Assembly (NCBI GenBank): GCA_021769885.1 | Contig: JAETSA010000004.1 | Location: 1 to 64,000 of the forward strand | Length of the DNA: 64,000 nucleotides | Source of the DNA: Bacillota bacterium | GTDB lineage: Bacteria; Bacillota; Clostridia; Oscillospirales; Acutalibacteraceae | Reading direction: 5' to 3' | Part shown: in pieces, positions 48,428 through 57,044 of the stretch | Position numbering within the stretch: the stretch's first letter is position 1 | Layout: each line of letters starts with the position of its first letter | Translations under genes and position numbers: made by a program | Notes under the pieces: generated by a model | Seen by the model: only the letters and a program-made list of their open reading frames with translations | Told to the model about the DNA's origin: nothing | Database searches by the model: none

Positions 48428-49360
48428 TTATTTTGCAGCTCTTGCTACACTGCGGCTTAAATTAACTGCCGTTGTAGTCGCATGAACAACGCTCATCATA
48501 TTAACCTTTACGCTTGAATCAAGACCGAACTGCTGTGCAATTCTCGGCACTTCATTTGCCGCAAGCATTATGCCGAGTCCTAAAAGCATATTGTTGGGGA
48601 AGGTAAGAAGTCCGAGATACAGGAGAGTTGTCTGCATAAACGCTGTTAAGCAAATAGCCGCTACCTGTTTCATCCACTGATTGAATCCGTCCGCATATCC
48701 TCTCGGAACACTGAACATATATAAACTGCCCACAGCCATCTGAATAAGCAGGATACCGCCACGCTTAATATTGGCAAAAAATATCTTGAACACGCAGTAA
48801 GCAAACGCTATGAGAGCAAGCAAATTAAACAGATTAAAACTCACCTGTGTTGATACTTCAAAACTGCCTTGAAGAACACTCATGCTTTGATTTGCCAGAT
48901 CAAGCGATTGCGTTCCTGCAAAAATTCGGGACAAATCCTGCGAGAAAGTGTTTTGCAGACTGATGCAGAATTTGTACAGTTCTACAGGTACAATACCGAT
49001 AAGCGAGCAGGCAAAAAAGCCCTTTAAAATATTGATTGCGGTTGTTTTAATATTTGCTCTGCCGCACTGATATTCAATCGCCACATCAAATACGGCAACG
49101 ACAACACCTGCAACAAAAAGCGCCCAGCCGAACAGCGTAAAGAGCTTGATAGTAGCCTGAACCCAGTCAAGAGCAAAAATATCAGCACCCATATTGCCCA
49201 TCATCGTGAAAAAGTCTGCAACTGCACCGTAAATTGTTTCGTAAAACCACTGCAGCATCGTGTTCCAAATAACATTGGATATCTGCTGTCCGAGCGTGTC
49301 AAACACATCGCCTATTGCATCTCCTAAACCGGAAATTATGTCGCCTAACCAATCAAACAA
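48428..49360 (-). CDS. VirB6/TrbL-like conjugation membrane protein
   Basis: About 310 residues. A TTG start at 49360 is chosen because GGAGG lies 8 bases upstream; the GTG at 49369 would lie within that site. Six hydrophobic segments alternate with glycine-rich and amphipathic stretches: FGWALFVAGVVVAVFDVAIE, LIGIVPVELYKF, LLALIAFAYCVFKIFF and MQTTLLYLGLLTFPN. The gene type is the CD1112-like VirB6/TrbL of Clostridia elements, forming the inner-membrane channel of the transfer machine. It follows the DUF3852 gene with an intercistronic hairpin between them. Confidence 0.85.
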   Translation of the reverse strand: MFDWLGDIISGLGDAIGDVFDTLGQQISNVIWNTMLQWFYETIYGAVADFFTMMGNMGADIFALDWVQATIKLFTLFGWALFVAGVVVAVFDVAIEYQCGRANIKTTAINILKGFFACSLIGIVPVELYKFCISLQNTFSQDLSRIFAGTQSLDLANQSMSVLQGSFEVSTQVSFNLFNLLALIAFAYCVFKIFFANIKRGGILLIQMAVGSLYMFSVPRGYADGFNQWMKQVAAICLTAFMQTTLLYLGLLTFPNNMLLGLGIMLAANEVPRIAQQFGLDSSVKVNMMSVVHATTTAVNLSRSVARAAK

Positions 49361-49376
49361 GTGATTCACCTCCGAT

Positions 49377-49403
49377 CAGCTGTCCTGATTCTCAGGACAG
49401 CTG
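49377..49403. other. Intercistronic hairpin between DUF3852 and VirB6 genes
   Basis: A perfect 12-bp stem (CAGCTGTCCTGA with TCAGGACAGCTG) around a three-base loop lies in the 54-base gap. There is no U-run on the minus strand, so it is more likely an mRNA stability or partial attenuation element than a full terminator. Confidence 0.5.
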
Positions 49404-49414
49404 TGTTCAATCGG

Positions 49415-49747
49415 TTAGAGAATAGTCCAAATATACAGCGGTGCTGTGAGGGTGAAAATAAGGCAGGCGAACAAAATTGCGGGTGCGGTAAATTCAAACT
49501 GACCGTGCTTTCTGTAATCGAAATATGCCGTTCCCAATTTCACAAAAAACAAAATCGCAAGAATCATATCCACAACAGGGAATACAACGTTGTTGACTAC
49601 CGTCTTAATCTGCGACTGTGCGGCTGTCCAAGTGCTTTCGATTGCGGTTGCCACATCGCCTGCGGCAAAAGCGGTCATCGAAAACATGGAAACGATAACC
49701 GTTAAAAGAAGCGCACTGAGCAGAATTTTTAAATGTTTCTTTTTCAT
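49415..49747 (-). CDS. DUF3852 family pilin-like conjugation protein
   Basis: 110 residues. A signal peptide (LLSALLLTVIVSMFSMTAFA, cut before GDV) is followed by an amphipathic helix (ATAIESTWTAAQSQIKTVVN) and two TM helices with the conserved FFVKLGTAYFDYRKHGQFEF between them. Size, signal peptide and two-helix layout match VirB2-like pilin subunits; the DUF3852 label is from pattern memory. It is encoded next to VirB6 in Tn1549-like elements. A role as pilus or channel subunit is inference. Confidence 0.75.
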   Translation of the reverse strand: MKKKHLKILLSALLLTVIVSMFSMTAFAAGDVATAIESTWTAAQSQIKTVVNNVVFPVVDMILAILFFVKLGTAYFDYRKHGQFEFTAPAILFACLIFTLTAPLYIWTIL

Positions 49748-50085
49748 AGAGTTTTCTCTCCAATCTTTTTATTGATTTCATCGTCCCGAACCTTTCTGAC
49801 AGGTATATTGAGGCTTTTACAGAATTGCATTTCAGCCTTCATACCTTCGCTCACCTCATCGCCGAAAATCCACATTTCATCACAGAACCAAAGTAAACTG
49901 AGCCCGGCCGCCATACCGATTTCCCGTTCTTTAGGAATACTATCATTCAGGCATAGGGCATAGAAATGCGGTACGACCGGAGCCGTACCGCAAAGAAGCG
50001 CATACCGTGCATATTGCTTCGCTTTTTTCAGGTTCTCTTGAATGTTACCGCCGAGAGGAGCGCAGATATATACCTTTTTCATCAT
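49744..50085 (-). CDS. DUF4406-like (deoxyribosyltransferase-fold) protein
   Basis: 113 residues beginning KKVYICAPLGGNIQENLKKA; the strand-loop YICAPLGG and the later LLWFCDEMWIFGDEVSEGMKAEM fit the nucleoside 2-deoxyribosyltransferase-like fold of DUF4406 proteins, common in phages and conjugative elements. Activity is unknown. Its ATG overlaps the stop of the adhesin gene and its end overlaps the start of the DUF3852 gene, so all three are coupled. It probably serves nucleotide metabolism or regulation within the element. Confidence 0.75.
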   Translation of the reverse strand: MMKKVYICAPLGGNIQENLKKAKQYARYALLCGTAPVVPHFYALCLNDSIPKEREIGMAAGLSLLWFCDEMWIFGDEVSEGMKAEMQFCKSLNIPVRKVRDDEINKKIGEKTL

Positions 50086-53000
50086 TCGTCATCTTCATCC
50101 TTTTTCTTTTTGACGTAGATAACACCTGCGGAAATGAAACCGCCGATTGCTATTGCACCAAGACCGATTAAAAAGCCTTTGTTTTCGCTGTTTCCTGTGT
50201 TCGGGATGTTGGGAATAACGGGAACAGGAGGCTTTTCGGGAATACGGTCATTGACTGCTGTAATTTCAATGAGCTGTTCGTTTTCGGTAACAGTAATATG
50301 ATGAATTTCATCACTCATAAGATAATTTTCGGAAGGCTTAAGTTCCTTTACAATCCAATCACCGAATGGAATATTTTCAAAGGTGAAGATACCGTTTTCA
50401 TCTGATTGGGCAGTAAGGATTGCTTTTTCTGCTGTGAATTCAGTTTCATCCGCACGGAATAAACCGAAGAGAGCACCCTTGATTGGCTCTTTGGTTTTAC
50501 GGTCGATTTTTAAGCCTTTCACAGTGCCGTAAATCAAATCATTTTTAATAGGCTCACCGTTATTCACCTTGATTTCTACGAGTGCAGTACTCTGACCTGC
50601 ATACTCAAAAACCACAGGATATTTTTCATCCGAAAGGATATAGTGACTGTCTGTGCTGAGTTCCTTGATATACAGTTTTGCACCTACAGGGACATCTGTC
50701 GTAAACATTACTTTACCGTTTTCATCACAGTTTACGATTTCAAGCAAACCGTCTTTCGGAATAACAGAACCGTCTGCGGCTGTCAAATCTTCTGCAGCGA
50801 ACAGTCCGAACTGCACGGAAAGGATTTCATTATTCATTCCGATTTTGAATTTTTCATCTTGTGCAAGAATTTTTTCAAGGCTGATTTCGACTTTTTGACG
50901 TTCGTTATATACCTCGGCTGTTGTTTCAGTAATGCTTACGTCCTGTCCGGCATAGGTCAGCTCGACAGAATGAACTTCATCGCTGATTACCATGCCGAAC
51001 GGTGCAATTTTTTCGCGCACCTCAAATTTTCCGAGATACAGCGGTTCGGTTGTGGCAGTTCCTGTACTGTCTGTTGTTATAGATGCCACGATGTCGCCCT
51101 TGGTATAACGGAGTGTACCGTCAAGGGTGATAATATCTTCGGCGGCGGTGATTTCAAAAATTGCACCCTGTAAGCCTTTTGTTTCATATACAGGCTGATA
51201 AATCCCATCGGATTCAGAAACGGAAGAAAACACTTCGCCCGATTTGCTGACGGTAATCGTACCTTTCTGAGACGTATTGTGTTTTTCTACCGTTACAATC
51301 GTCTGACTGCCGTCAATCTTAAACGGCACAGGACTGCTGTCAAGGACATATCCGCAACAGGCATTCTGCTCTATAATTTCATAATTTCCGTAAGGCAGTG
51401 CTTCAGGCAGCATGAGCTTGCCGGTGCTGTCGGTGTAATAAATGTCGATATACACAGGCGTCGGGTAGTTGATATGCTGAACGATATATTCGCCTGTATC
51501 CGTATTGCGGACTTTAAAGCCGATGCCGGAGGCAGGAATGATTTCACCTGTTTCGGCGTCTTTCTTCACAATCTCAATAAGCGATTTAAAGATGGCATTG
51601 TTAATGAGATAGCGATAAATTTCGCCGTCTTCATTTACGAACACATCAAAGGCGGGTATCAATTCTCTGCCAGCCCAACCTTTAGTCTGTTTTACCGTAT
51701 AAATACCGTAAGGCAGTTCTTTACTCTCTGCAAATCCGTTTTCATCGCAGACAAGAATATCCCGTTCAGATTCTCTTGCTTTGGAATATGAATCTGTCTT
51801 TTTAAGATACACTTCAAATTCGGCACCTTTTTCTGGTGTTTCAATTTGTGTCGAACCATCATCGCAATGCTTGATTATGGCGATTTTACCTTTTTGAACA
51901 GTTTCAAGAGCCTCGAGCGGAGATGCAAGGTTATATTCCGCTGTATACAATTTTGCTTCTGCACCGATATGCAAGGAGTCCGTATTGAGCAGATAACCCT
52001 CGCTCGGTGTAATTTCACGCAAAGACCAATCATCACCGCAAACATAATATTTTGTAGTAAACTGACCGTTTTTGTCGGTCGTGTAAGTGTCAATCAGCTG
52101 TTCGCCTTTATATACACCGTACTTTGCGCCTGCAAGAGAGGCATCGCCCTGCGGATTTCCTGTTTCTTTATCACTCTTGGTTACAGTAAGATGCCATTTT
52201 TTTAGGATGTTATTAAAAGATTTATTCGTTACTTTATTCCACTCAATATCTGCTGTCTGCTTTTCGGGGACAACATAGCGAATTGCTGTGTCAACCTCTT
52301 CAAGGGTATATCCTGTGCCGATGAGAACATCTTTAAAATATGCCTTGCCGTCACCGCCGACTACAGCGTATTCATCGACTGCCAAGCCGGAAAGCGATGT
52401 GCCGAATAAATGGAATTTTGCACCCTCGCTGAGTCCGTCCTCACTGGTTTTGGTAACCGTCAAATCGCCGCGCTTTAACACATTGCTGAAAGTGACGGTT
52501 GCCGTTTGACCGCTGACCACCGTTACACGGCGTGTTTCCTGCGGCTCATATTTGTTTTCCACAAGCTCGGTTACGGTGTAAACGCCGGGAGTGAGGTTAT
52601 CTACTTGAATTTCACCTTGGCTGTTTGTTTTGACAGTCTGATGGATACCGTTGCCTGTAATTGTAAAGGAAACACCGTCAACTTTACCGTCCTCACTTGT
52701 TTTCACAATTTTGGCAGAACCATAGGATACTTTTAAATTCAAATAGCCTTTCACAGGATCGTTTACCGACTGCGTATAGGTCACCATATCCTGTGAGCCT
52801 TTGCCGGGCACATATATGCCATCCGTCCAAGTAATTAAGCCTTTGCGCGAAGAATTTTTCTTTTCCGCTGTAACAGTGATTACATTTTCGGGAGCCGTCT
52901 GTGAAGTTACAGTCAGCACATTGCCGTTCACTTGCAGAGAAACGCCGGGATTATTTGATTTGAACGAATACTCTGACAGGACATCATTGCTGTCGTGGAG

Positions 53001-53750
53001 CACGGAGATATACTGTTTACCGTCCCAAGACATTTCGACAGTTTGCGCTTTGGAAGTTGACCTTGCAAAAAAGCTTGGCACTTTTGAATGATTATACACA
53101 GACTTTTCAATGCGTGCATAGTACTGCATAATCTGATTGCGAATAGGATTGTTTGTTCGTATAAATTCCGTTACTCTGTTAAAGCTGCCTGTATCCACAT
53201 GGTTAAAATCATAATCCCTTTCGCCGACAATCACTTCCCAAATCAAAAGCTGTGTAGCTATGGCATGAGCAAGCTTGTCTGCACCTTCGGAATTCTGTGT
53301 TCTCCACTCGGTTGAAACATTTCCCGTATATCCGTACTGCAAAATTCTGCCGATAAAAAGCTTTATACTATCTGAATCAATGGTTTTGTTGTATTCGGGA
53401 GGAAAATTGTTCCAAAAGTTTTCATCCTTTTGCGTAAAGGTATCTCCTGTATGCTGTCCCGTCCCCGGTTCAATGCAGTAGCAAATTTGACCTGTATAGG
53501 AGCCCATTGTTCGAAGCAGGAGCTTATTGCTTGCTCCGCCTGTATGCCAGCCGTTCATATATTGCAAATCTTCATGACCCCATCCCGAACGGTTTGCTTC
53601 GCCGCTTCTCGGGAATTCCACAATACATACATCGGATTTTTCACCGACCGCGGCGAATGCGGTAATTGCGCCTGTGGAAAACAGATTTATACAAAGCATT
53701 GCAAGTGCCAAAAGCAACGATACTGCTTTTTTGAAATTTTTTCTTATCAT
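50082..53750 (-). CDS. Surface adhesin with thioester domain, SpaA/VaFE-like repeats and sortase signal
   Basis: 1222 residues. A signal peptide (MIRKNFKKAVSLLLALAML to ITAFAAV) precedes a thioester-type domain containing GQICYCIEPGTGQ (candidate reactive Cys). Many Cna-B/SpaA beta-sandwich repeats follow, each with an E-x-Y/N-type linker; examples are GVSFTITGNGIHQTVKT, AKFHLFGTSLSGL, ALFGLFRADETEF. The wall signal is IPNTGNSENK, a TM helix, then KKKKDEDDE, an I-P-x-T-G variant of LPxTG. It would be anchored by sortase and mediate mating-pair contact or host binding. No sortase gene is in the window. It is cargo of the conjugative element. Confidence 0.88.
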   Translation of the reverse strand: MIRKNFKKAVSLLLALAMLCINLFSTGAITAFAAVGEKSDVCIVEFPRSGEANRSGWGHEDLQYMNGWHTGGASNKLLLRTMGSYTGQICYCIEPGTGQHTGDTFTQKDENFWNNFPPEYNKTIDSDSIKLFIGRILQYGYTGNVSTEWRTQNSEGADKLAHAIATQLLIWEVIVGERDYDFNHVDTGSFNRVTEFIRTNNPIRNQIMQYYARIEKSVYNHSKVPSFFARSTSKAQTVEMSWDGKQYISVLHDSNDVLSEYSFKSNNPGVSLQVNGNVLTVTSQTAPENVITVTAEKKNSSRKGLITWTDGIYVPGKGSQDMVTYTQSVNDPVKGYLNLKVSYGSAKIVKTSEDGKVDGVSFTITGNGIHQTVKTNSQGEIQVDNLTPGVYTVTELVENKYEPQETRRVTVVSGQTATVTFSNVLKRGDLTVTKTSEDGLSEGAKFHLFGTSLSGLAVDEYAVVGGDGKAYFKDVLIGTGYTLEEVDTAIRYVVPEKQTADIEWNKVTNKSFNNILKKWHLTVTKSDKETGNPQGDASLAGAKYGVYKGEQLIDTYTTDKNGQFTTKYYVCGDDWSLREITPSEGYLLNTDSLHIGAEAKLYTAEYNLASPLEALETVQKGKIAIIKHCDDGSTQIETPEKGAEFEVYLKKTDSYSKARESERDILVCDENGFAESKELPYGIYTVKQTKGWAGRELIPAFDVFVNEDGEIYRYLINNAIFKSLIEIVKKDAETGEIIPASGIGFKVRNTDTGEYIVQHINYPTPVYIDIYYTDSTGKLMLPEALPYGNYEIIEQNACCGYVLDSSPVPFKIDGSQTIVTVEKHNTSQKGTITVSKSGEVFSSVSESDGIYQPVYETKGLQGAIFEITAAEDIITLDGTLRYTKGDIVASITTDSTGTATTEPLYLGKFEVREKIAPFGMVISDEVHSVELTYAGQDVSITETTAEVYNERQKVEISLEKILAQDEKFKIGMNNEILSVQFGLFAAEDLTAADGSVIPKDGLLEIVNCDENGKVMFTTDVPVGAKLYIKELSTDSHYILSDEKYPVVFEYAGQSTALVEIKVNNGEPIKNDLIYGTVKGLKIDRKTKEPIKGALFGLFRADETEFTAEKAILTAQSDENGIFTFENIPFGDWIVKELKPSENYLMSDEIHHITVTENEQLIEITAVNDRIPEKPPVPVIPNIPNTGNSENKGFLIGLGAIAIGGFISAGVIYVKKKKDEDDE

Positions 53751-53827
53751 ATTTACTTTTCATCCTTTCTGAACGCAAAAAAGCGCACCGCTTTTTTGCG
53801 ATGCGCTTCAGATTTGGCTATTTTGTT

Positions 53828-54499
53828 TTACGCGTAGCCGATATAGATTTCATAGGAGTTATCCGAAACCTTTTCAGCCCATATCCACACAGACGTAATG
53901 TCATCATCTCTTGCGTAACGGTTCAGTCTGTTTTGAATATCCCGTTCAAGATATTTGCATTGTGCGTTGGCAGGTATAGGATTGTCCCAACAGTCTGTTG
54001 CCGCGCTGTCAAGCCTTAGTCCTACGCTTTGTGCATAGTTTTTTGCATATCTAATCCAATAATCTATATCAAAATTCTGAACGGGTGGTTCTGTTGGTTT
54101 TTCCGTTATACTCGGCGGTGTTTCAGGTCGAGTGGACTGAGGCGGAGCGGTCGTGGGTTTTGTCGGCTCAACAGGCTTTGGCTTTTGCGTTGCCGACTCC
54201 TTTGGCGGTGCAGACGAATCGGAATTTGTTTTTCCTTCTGTTTGCGTATGCGGTTTTGTCAAATTCTCTGCTTTTTCTGTCAGCATACGTGTTTCAGATA
54301 CGCTTTTCGTAGGATTATCTGATTCTGCCGAAGCTGTTGTTGCCGTTTCTGTGACGGTAACATTTTCATCGGATTCGGTTGCTACTTGACCGACAGCAGA
54401 CCGATTTTCACTTTCTACAGAATTGATTTTCCATTTTGCACATCCTGTAAGGCACAGTATCAGTACAAATGCGATGATAAAAATATGGTTCAATTTCAC
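53828..54499 (-). CDS. Lipoprotein with Thr/Pro-rich linker
   Basis: 223 residues from GTG 54499 (AGAGGTG upstream). A lipobox, ILCLTGC, follows a short hydrophobic leader, so the cysteine is probably lipid-modified. Then comes a long Ser/Thr/Pro/Glu-rich spacer (TKPTTAPPQSTRPETPPS) and a folded C-terminal domain (YWIRYAKNYAQSVGLRLD with a DCWDNPI loop). The structure is that of a wall-spanning lipoprotein displaying a small domain. Similar genes lie beside the adhesin in related elements. Function is unknown. Confidence 0.75.
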   Translation of the reverse strand: MKLNHIFIIAFVLILCLTGCAKWKINSVESENRSAVGQVATESDENVTVTETATTASAESDNPTKSVSETRMLTEKAENLTKPHTQTEGKTNSDSSAPPKESATQKPKPVEPTKPTTAPPQSTRPETPPSITEKPTEPPVQNFDIDYWIRYAKNYAQSVGLRLDSAATDCWDNPIPANAQCKYLERDIQNRLNRYARDDDITSVWIWAEKVSDNSYEIYIGYA

Positions 54500-54573
54500 G
54501 GGTATGCACCTCTGCTTACAGGATACCGACAAAATCGGAAAAAGTCCAGCGAAAACCGAGATTTTTACGGAGA

Positions 54574-54933
54574 TTACATATCTTGTATGAAATCTTCCGA
54601 CGCATCTTCGGCTTCATCCGCATCTTCCTGCATATCTAACTGTTCTTCATAAGCGGATATGACCGCATCGTTCATAGCTGTTCGAGCTTCTGCAGTCAAT
54701 GCAAATATGGTATCGCTAAACTTTGTTTCGCCTTTTCCGTCCTTGTAAGAGCGGCAGGGCATTCGTGCGAACAAACCGTTTTTGCTGTCCATAACGGCAA
54801 TATCTTTTACGATAAACGCACCGCCGATATTTACGCTTGCATATGCTTTGATTTTAGCTTCGGGATTTGTCATGCGGTCAATTTTTGCCGCAATTTTAGG
54901 AACGGAATGTTTTTGTTCTTTTTTCTTTGCCAT
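54574..54933 (-). CDS. SpoVG family protein
   Basis: 119 residues from ATG 54933 (AAGGAG upstream). The SpoVG fold is recognisable in AYASVNIGGAFIVKDIAVMD followed by KNGLFARMPCRSYKDGKGE, the RNA/DNA-binding strand-loop, and the helical segment ALTAEARTAMNDAVISAYEE. The C-terminus is acidic. Chromosomal SpoVG is a site-specific nucleic-acid-binding regulator; element-borne copies like this are a standard part of Tn1549-type conjugation regions, but their role is unsettled. It follows DUF3846 with a 23-base gap. Confidence 0.85.
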   Translation of the reverse strand: MAKKKEQKHSVPKIAAKIDRMTNPEAKIKAYASVNIGGAFIVKDIAVMDSKNGLFARMPCRSYKDGKGETKFSDTIFALTAEARTAMNDAVISAYEEQLDMQEDADEAEDASEDFIQDM

Positions 54934-54956
54934 AGTATTTTTCTCCTTATCTTTCA

Positions 54957-55325
54957 TTACATGGAATAAAAGGTGATACCCATATCGGCTTCCGCCTCAT
55001 CCTGATCGATGTCTTCGGGATTTTTAAATCTGTCCATATATCTCTTCACCTCGCTTTCAGTTAATGATCTGAAGTTTTCGCCGTCTTCGCCGACAACAAA
55101 AAATGTGCCTGCAATAATACTCATACCGTCACGGATTCTGCGGTTGCCCTCTAATCCCAGCAATTTCCCTTCTTCATTGCAGATAATCAGTGTACCGTCA
55201 CCATTTCCTACAACCTCAATATATCCGCCGACACACCTTTGCAAAGCGGAAAGTTCATCGGCTATTTCGGTTACATACGGCGTTTTATGCGGTTTGACCA
55301 TGACAACGGTTAATTTTTTATTCAT
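54957..55325 (-). CDS. DUF3846 family protein
   Basis: 122 residues. The family pattern is VVMVKPHKTPYVTEIADELS, then LQRCVGGYIEVV, IICNEEGKLLGLEGNRR and IIAGTFFVVGED, as in DUF3846 proteins from Clostridia conjugative elements. It is small, acidic and soluble, without catalytic motifs. It overlaps the end of the AbrB gene by eight bases. Function unknown. Confidence 0.82.
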   Translation of the reverse strand: MNKKLTVVMVKPHKTPYVTEIADELSALQRCVGGYIEVVGNGDGTLIICNEEGKLLGLEGNRRIRDGMSIIAGTFFVVGEDGENFRSLTESEVKRYMDRFKNPEDIDQDEAEADMGITFYSM

Positions 55326-55635
55326 TCACAGCACCACCCAATTTAATGTTCTGTTTCTCCGCCCATTTCACAGACAAATGCACCAAAGCGGCTCTTTGCT
55401 GTTCGGGCGAGAGATTGTTCAGAAAATCAAAGAGCGTAACCTCGTCATTTCTGACAACAGGCTGTGCTCCTTTGCAATTATCACAGATTTTCTCCCGCCG
55501 TACAACAACCGACCTGCCGTCAGCCGTTTCCGTAAACGACAATACATCGTTATACTTAAATCCTACACTCTGCCTGATTTCATAAGGAATCGTAATTCTT
55601 CCTCTTTTGCCGAGAATACGAAGCATTTGCATCAT
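55318..55635 (-). CDS. AbrB/SpoVT-type DNA-binding protein
   Basis: 105 residues. The N-terminus MLRILGKRGRITIPYEIRQSVGFKYNDVLSF is a swapped-hairpin AbrB domain. A CDNC dicysteine follows, then an acidic helical tail (FDFLNNLSPEQQRAAL). It probably acts as a dimeric transition-state-type regulator of element genes. It lies in the small regulatory cluster upstream of DUF3846; the next gene upstream also has an AbrB-like beginning. Confidence 0.82.
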   Translation of the reverse strand: MMQMLRILGKRGRITIPYEIRQSVGFKYNDVLSFTETADGRSVVVRREKICDNCKGAQPVVRNDEVTLFDFLNNLSPEQQRAALVHLSVKWAEKQNIKLGGAVNE

Positions 55636-55899
55636 TCAAAATCCCTCTCTTTCGTCACAGCTGTCATAACAGGGACAGTTTTCGCAATTTTCATCACAGT
55701 CTGTTTCACTCATAGGACAGTGTTCGCAGTCGCTGTTGCAGATAAAATCATCTGTATCGGAAACGGTGTTAATGATGATTTTGCCGTTGCCTGCACTCAT
55801 CTGAACAACGCTTTCCTCGTCGATACCCGCTTCTGCAAGCATATCTACAGGTATGGAAAACAGAACATATTCGCCGGTGCTCATTTTTGTATTTTGCAT
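55636..55899 (-). CDS. AbrB-like protein with cysteine-rich acidic tail
   Basis: 87 residues from ATG 55899 (AAAGGAG upstream). The first half (LFSIPVDMLAEAGIDEESVVQMS, then AGNGKIIINTV) has the AbrB-like strand-helix-strand pattern. The second half holds nine cysteines in CNSDCEHCPMSETDCDENCE and NCPCYDSCDE, a likely metal-binding tail. This cysteine pattern is found in small proteins of Tn1549-like elements, with no established role. It overlaps the Dam gene end by 19 bases. Confidence 0.75.
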   Translation of the reverse strand: MQNTKMSTGEYVLFSIPVDMLAEAGIDEESVVQMSAGNGKIIINTVSDTDDFICNSDCEHCPMSETDCDENCENCPCYDSCDEREGF

Positions 55900-56606
55900 T
55901 GAATAATACACTCCTTTAAGATTTTTTCGTAATCGTAATTCTCCCTGAACAAATTTAACTGTTCGGGTTTTTTCTTTTCCCGTTCGTACAAATCGTAATT
56001 CCCTATAAGCAGTTCCTTGAATTCTTTTCCTGCTTCATAACGCTGTGCCATAGAATGTATTCGGGAGAAATCAAACAGAGAAAAGCCGTTGTACAATTCA
56101 CGGATTTCAGGACAGTCGTTATACGACAGCAAAAATTTGCCTTTGATATTTTTCAGCGTATCCCGAAGACGCACGTGATCGTCCCAACCGAAGCCGACCT
56201 CGTACATATCTTCAGTGGAGAAGTACGGCGGGTCAGCATAGAAGAACGCGTCTGGACGGTCATAATGTTTAATCAGCGTTTCAAAATCCTGATTTTCCAC
56301 AACGACATTTGCCATACGCTCTTGTAACTGAGAAATCAACCCGAACAGTTTTCGGATGTCAAAAGGCTGTGAAGCATAAGATTTTCCGCTGCTCGAATAA
56401 CTGAACCGCAGAAATTTCAAAAACATTGCGGCTCTGCGGACGTCATAATCCACCGCAATTCTTTTGCGCATTTTCGTAAGTTCCTTTGCTTCGGGAGGGG
56501 GAAATGTGAGTTCTGTCAGTTTTAATTCCTCAGTCAGATATTTATCGTTAAACTGTTCATTTTCAAAGAAACGGCGTATAGTGATAAAATCCTCACGGGA
56601 GTTCAA
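55881..56606 (-). pseudogene. DNA adenine methylase (D12 class), N-terminally truncated
   Basis: 241 codons, frame opening with TTG at 56606. The catalytic motif FFYADPPYFSTEDMY (DPPY) and downstream FLLSYNDCPEIRELY and KEFKELLIGNYDLY are intact. The SAM-binding motif I (FxGxG-type) and the first 90 or so residues of a D12-class enzyme are missing; the sequence before the opening belongs to another gene, DUF4314. It cannot bind SAM as it stands, so it is a remnant. It would have methylated adenine (GATC-type) in element DNA. Confidence 0.8.
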
Positions 56607-56746
56607 ATGGCAGAAACTGTGCCTTTTGTACCGCTCGGTATCGGAGCATACGGATCAGCCATACTTAAGAGCACTAATCTCGTTCCGGGCGGATAACACC
56701 TTTTCATACGCTCGGCAAATCTTCTTTCTGATTCAAATTTGTTCAT
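56603..56746 (-). pseudogene. DUF4314 protein fragment
   Basis: 48 codons including the stop, from ATG 56746 with AAGGAG upstream. The frame reads MNKFESERRFAERMKRCYPP and continues with GTRLVLLSMADPYAPIPSGT, the conserved core of DUF4314 proteins, but ends at KGTVSAI and a TGA, about 25 residues short of the usual domain end. The stop lies where the Dam reading frame begins, in another frame. A single deletion joining the two genes explains both truncations. Confidence 0.75.
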
Positions 56747-56845
56747 TTCTTTACATCTCCTTTTCTGATTTTAAAATATATAAAATAAAAAAAGCCAACC
56801 GCTTGAATGAGTTACATTCATAAACGATTGGCTATGTACATATAT

Positions 56846-56881
56846 GAAAAAAGGCAGATAGATTTTTCAATTTCTATCTGC
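56846..56881 (-). terminator. Hairpin with minus-strand U-run between tRNA and element
   Basis: GCAGATAGA (56854-56862) pairs with TCTATCTGC (56873-56881), followed on the minus strand by CCTTTTTTC. A second imperfect hairpin is at 56794-56836. No gene remains directly upstream, so these may be the ends of lost transcripts. Confidence 0.5.
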
Positions 56882-56923
56882 TTGATTCTATAGATATTCC
56901 GTTGTTTGAGAGTGAAAGTCAGC

Positions 56924-56957
56924 AAAAGAAAAAGACTGCGGTTTATTCGCAGTCTTT
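56924..56957 (-). terminator. Terminator of the tRNA-Ala transcript
   Basis: AAAGACTGCG (56931-56940) and CGCAGTCTTT (56948-56957) form a 10-bp stem. On the minus strand it is followed by TTTTTCTTTT, 12 bases beyond the tRNA 3' end. Confidence 0.8.
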
Positions 56958-56968
56958 CTTAATTATTA

Positions 56969-57044
56969 TGGTGGAGACGGTCGGGATCGAACCGATGACC
57001 TCCACACTGCCAGTGTGGCGCTCTCCCAGCTGAGCTACGCCCCC
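56969..57044 (-). tRNA. tRNA-Ala (anticodon GGC)
   Basis: 76 bases on the minus strand with encoded CCA. The acceptor pairs GGGGGCG with CGTCTCC (two G-U pairs), the D arm is GCTCAGCTGGGAGAGC, the anticodon arm CCACA-CTGGCAG-TGTGG places GGC at positions 34-36, and the T arm is CGGTTCGATCCCG. It reads the alanine codon GCC. It is followed by a terminator and preceded by four repeats holding copies of its own 5' end. Confidence 0.95.

Larger units (their letters stand above)
44688..56746 (-). mobile_element. Decayed Tn1549-like integrative conjugative element
   Basis: A run of minus-strand genes has the content and order of the Clostridia CD1110/CD1112-type conjugation module: DUF4314, Dam, AbrB-like, DUF3846, SpoVG-like, lipoprotein, SpaA/VaFE-type adhesin, DUF4406, DUF3852, VirB6, PrgI, VirB4. 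Relaxase, coupling protein, NlpC/P60 hydrolase and integrase are missing. VirB4 is cut by a 112-bp repeat and the Dam/DUF4314 pair is fused by a deletion, so it cannot transfer alone. It lies 3' of tRNA-Ala, 222 bases away. Confidence 0.85.
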
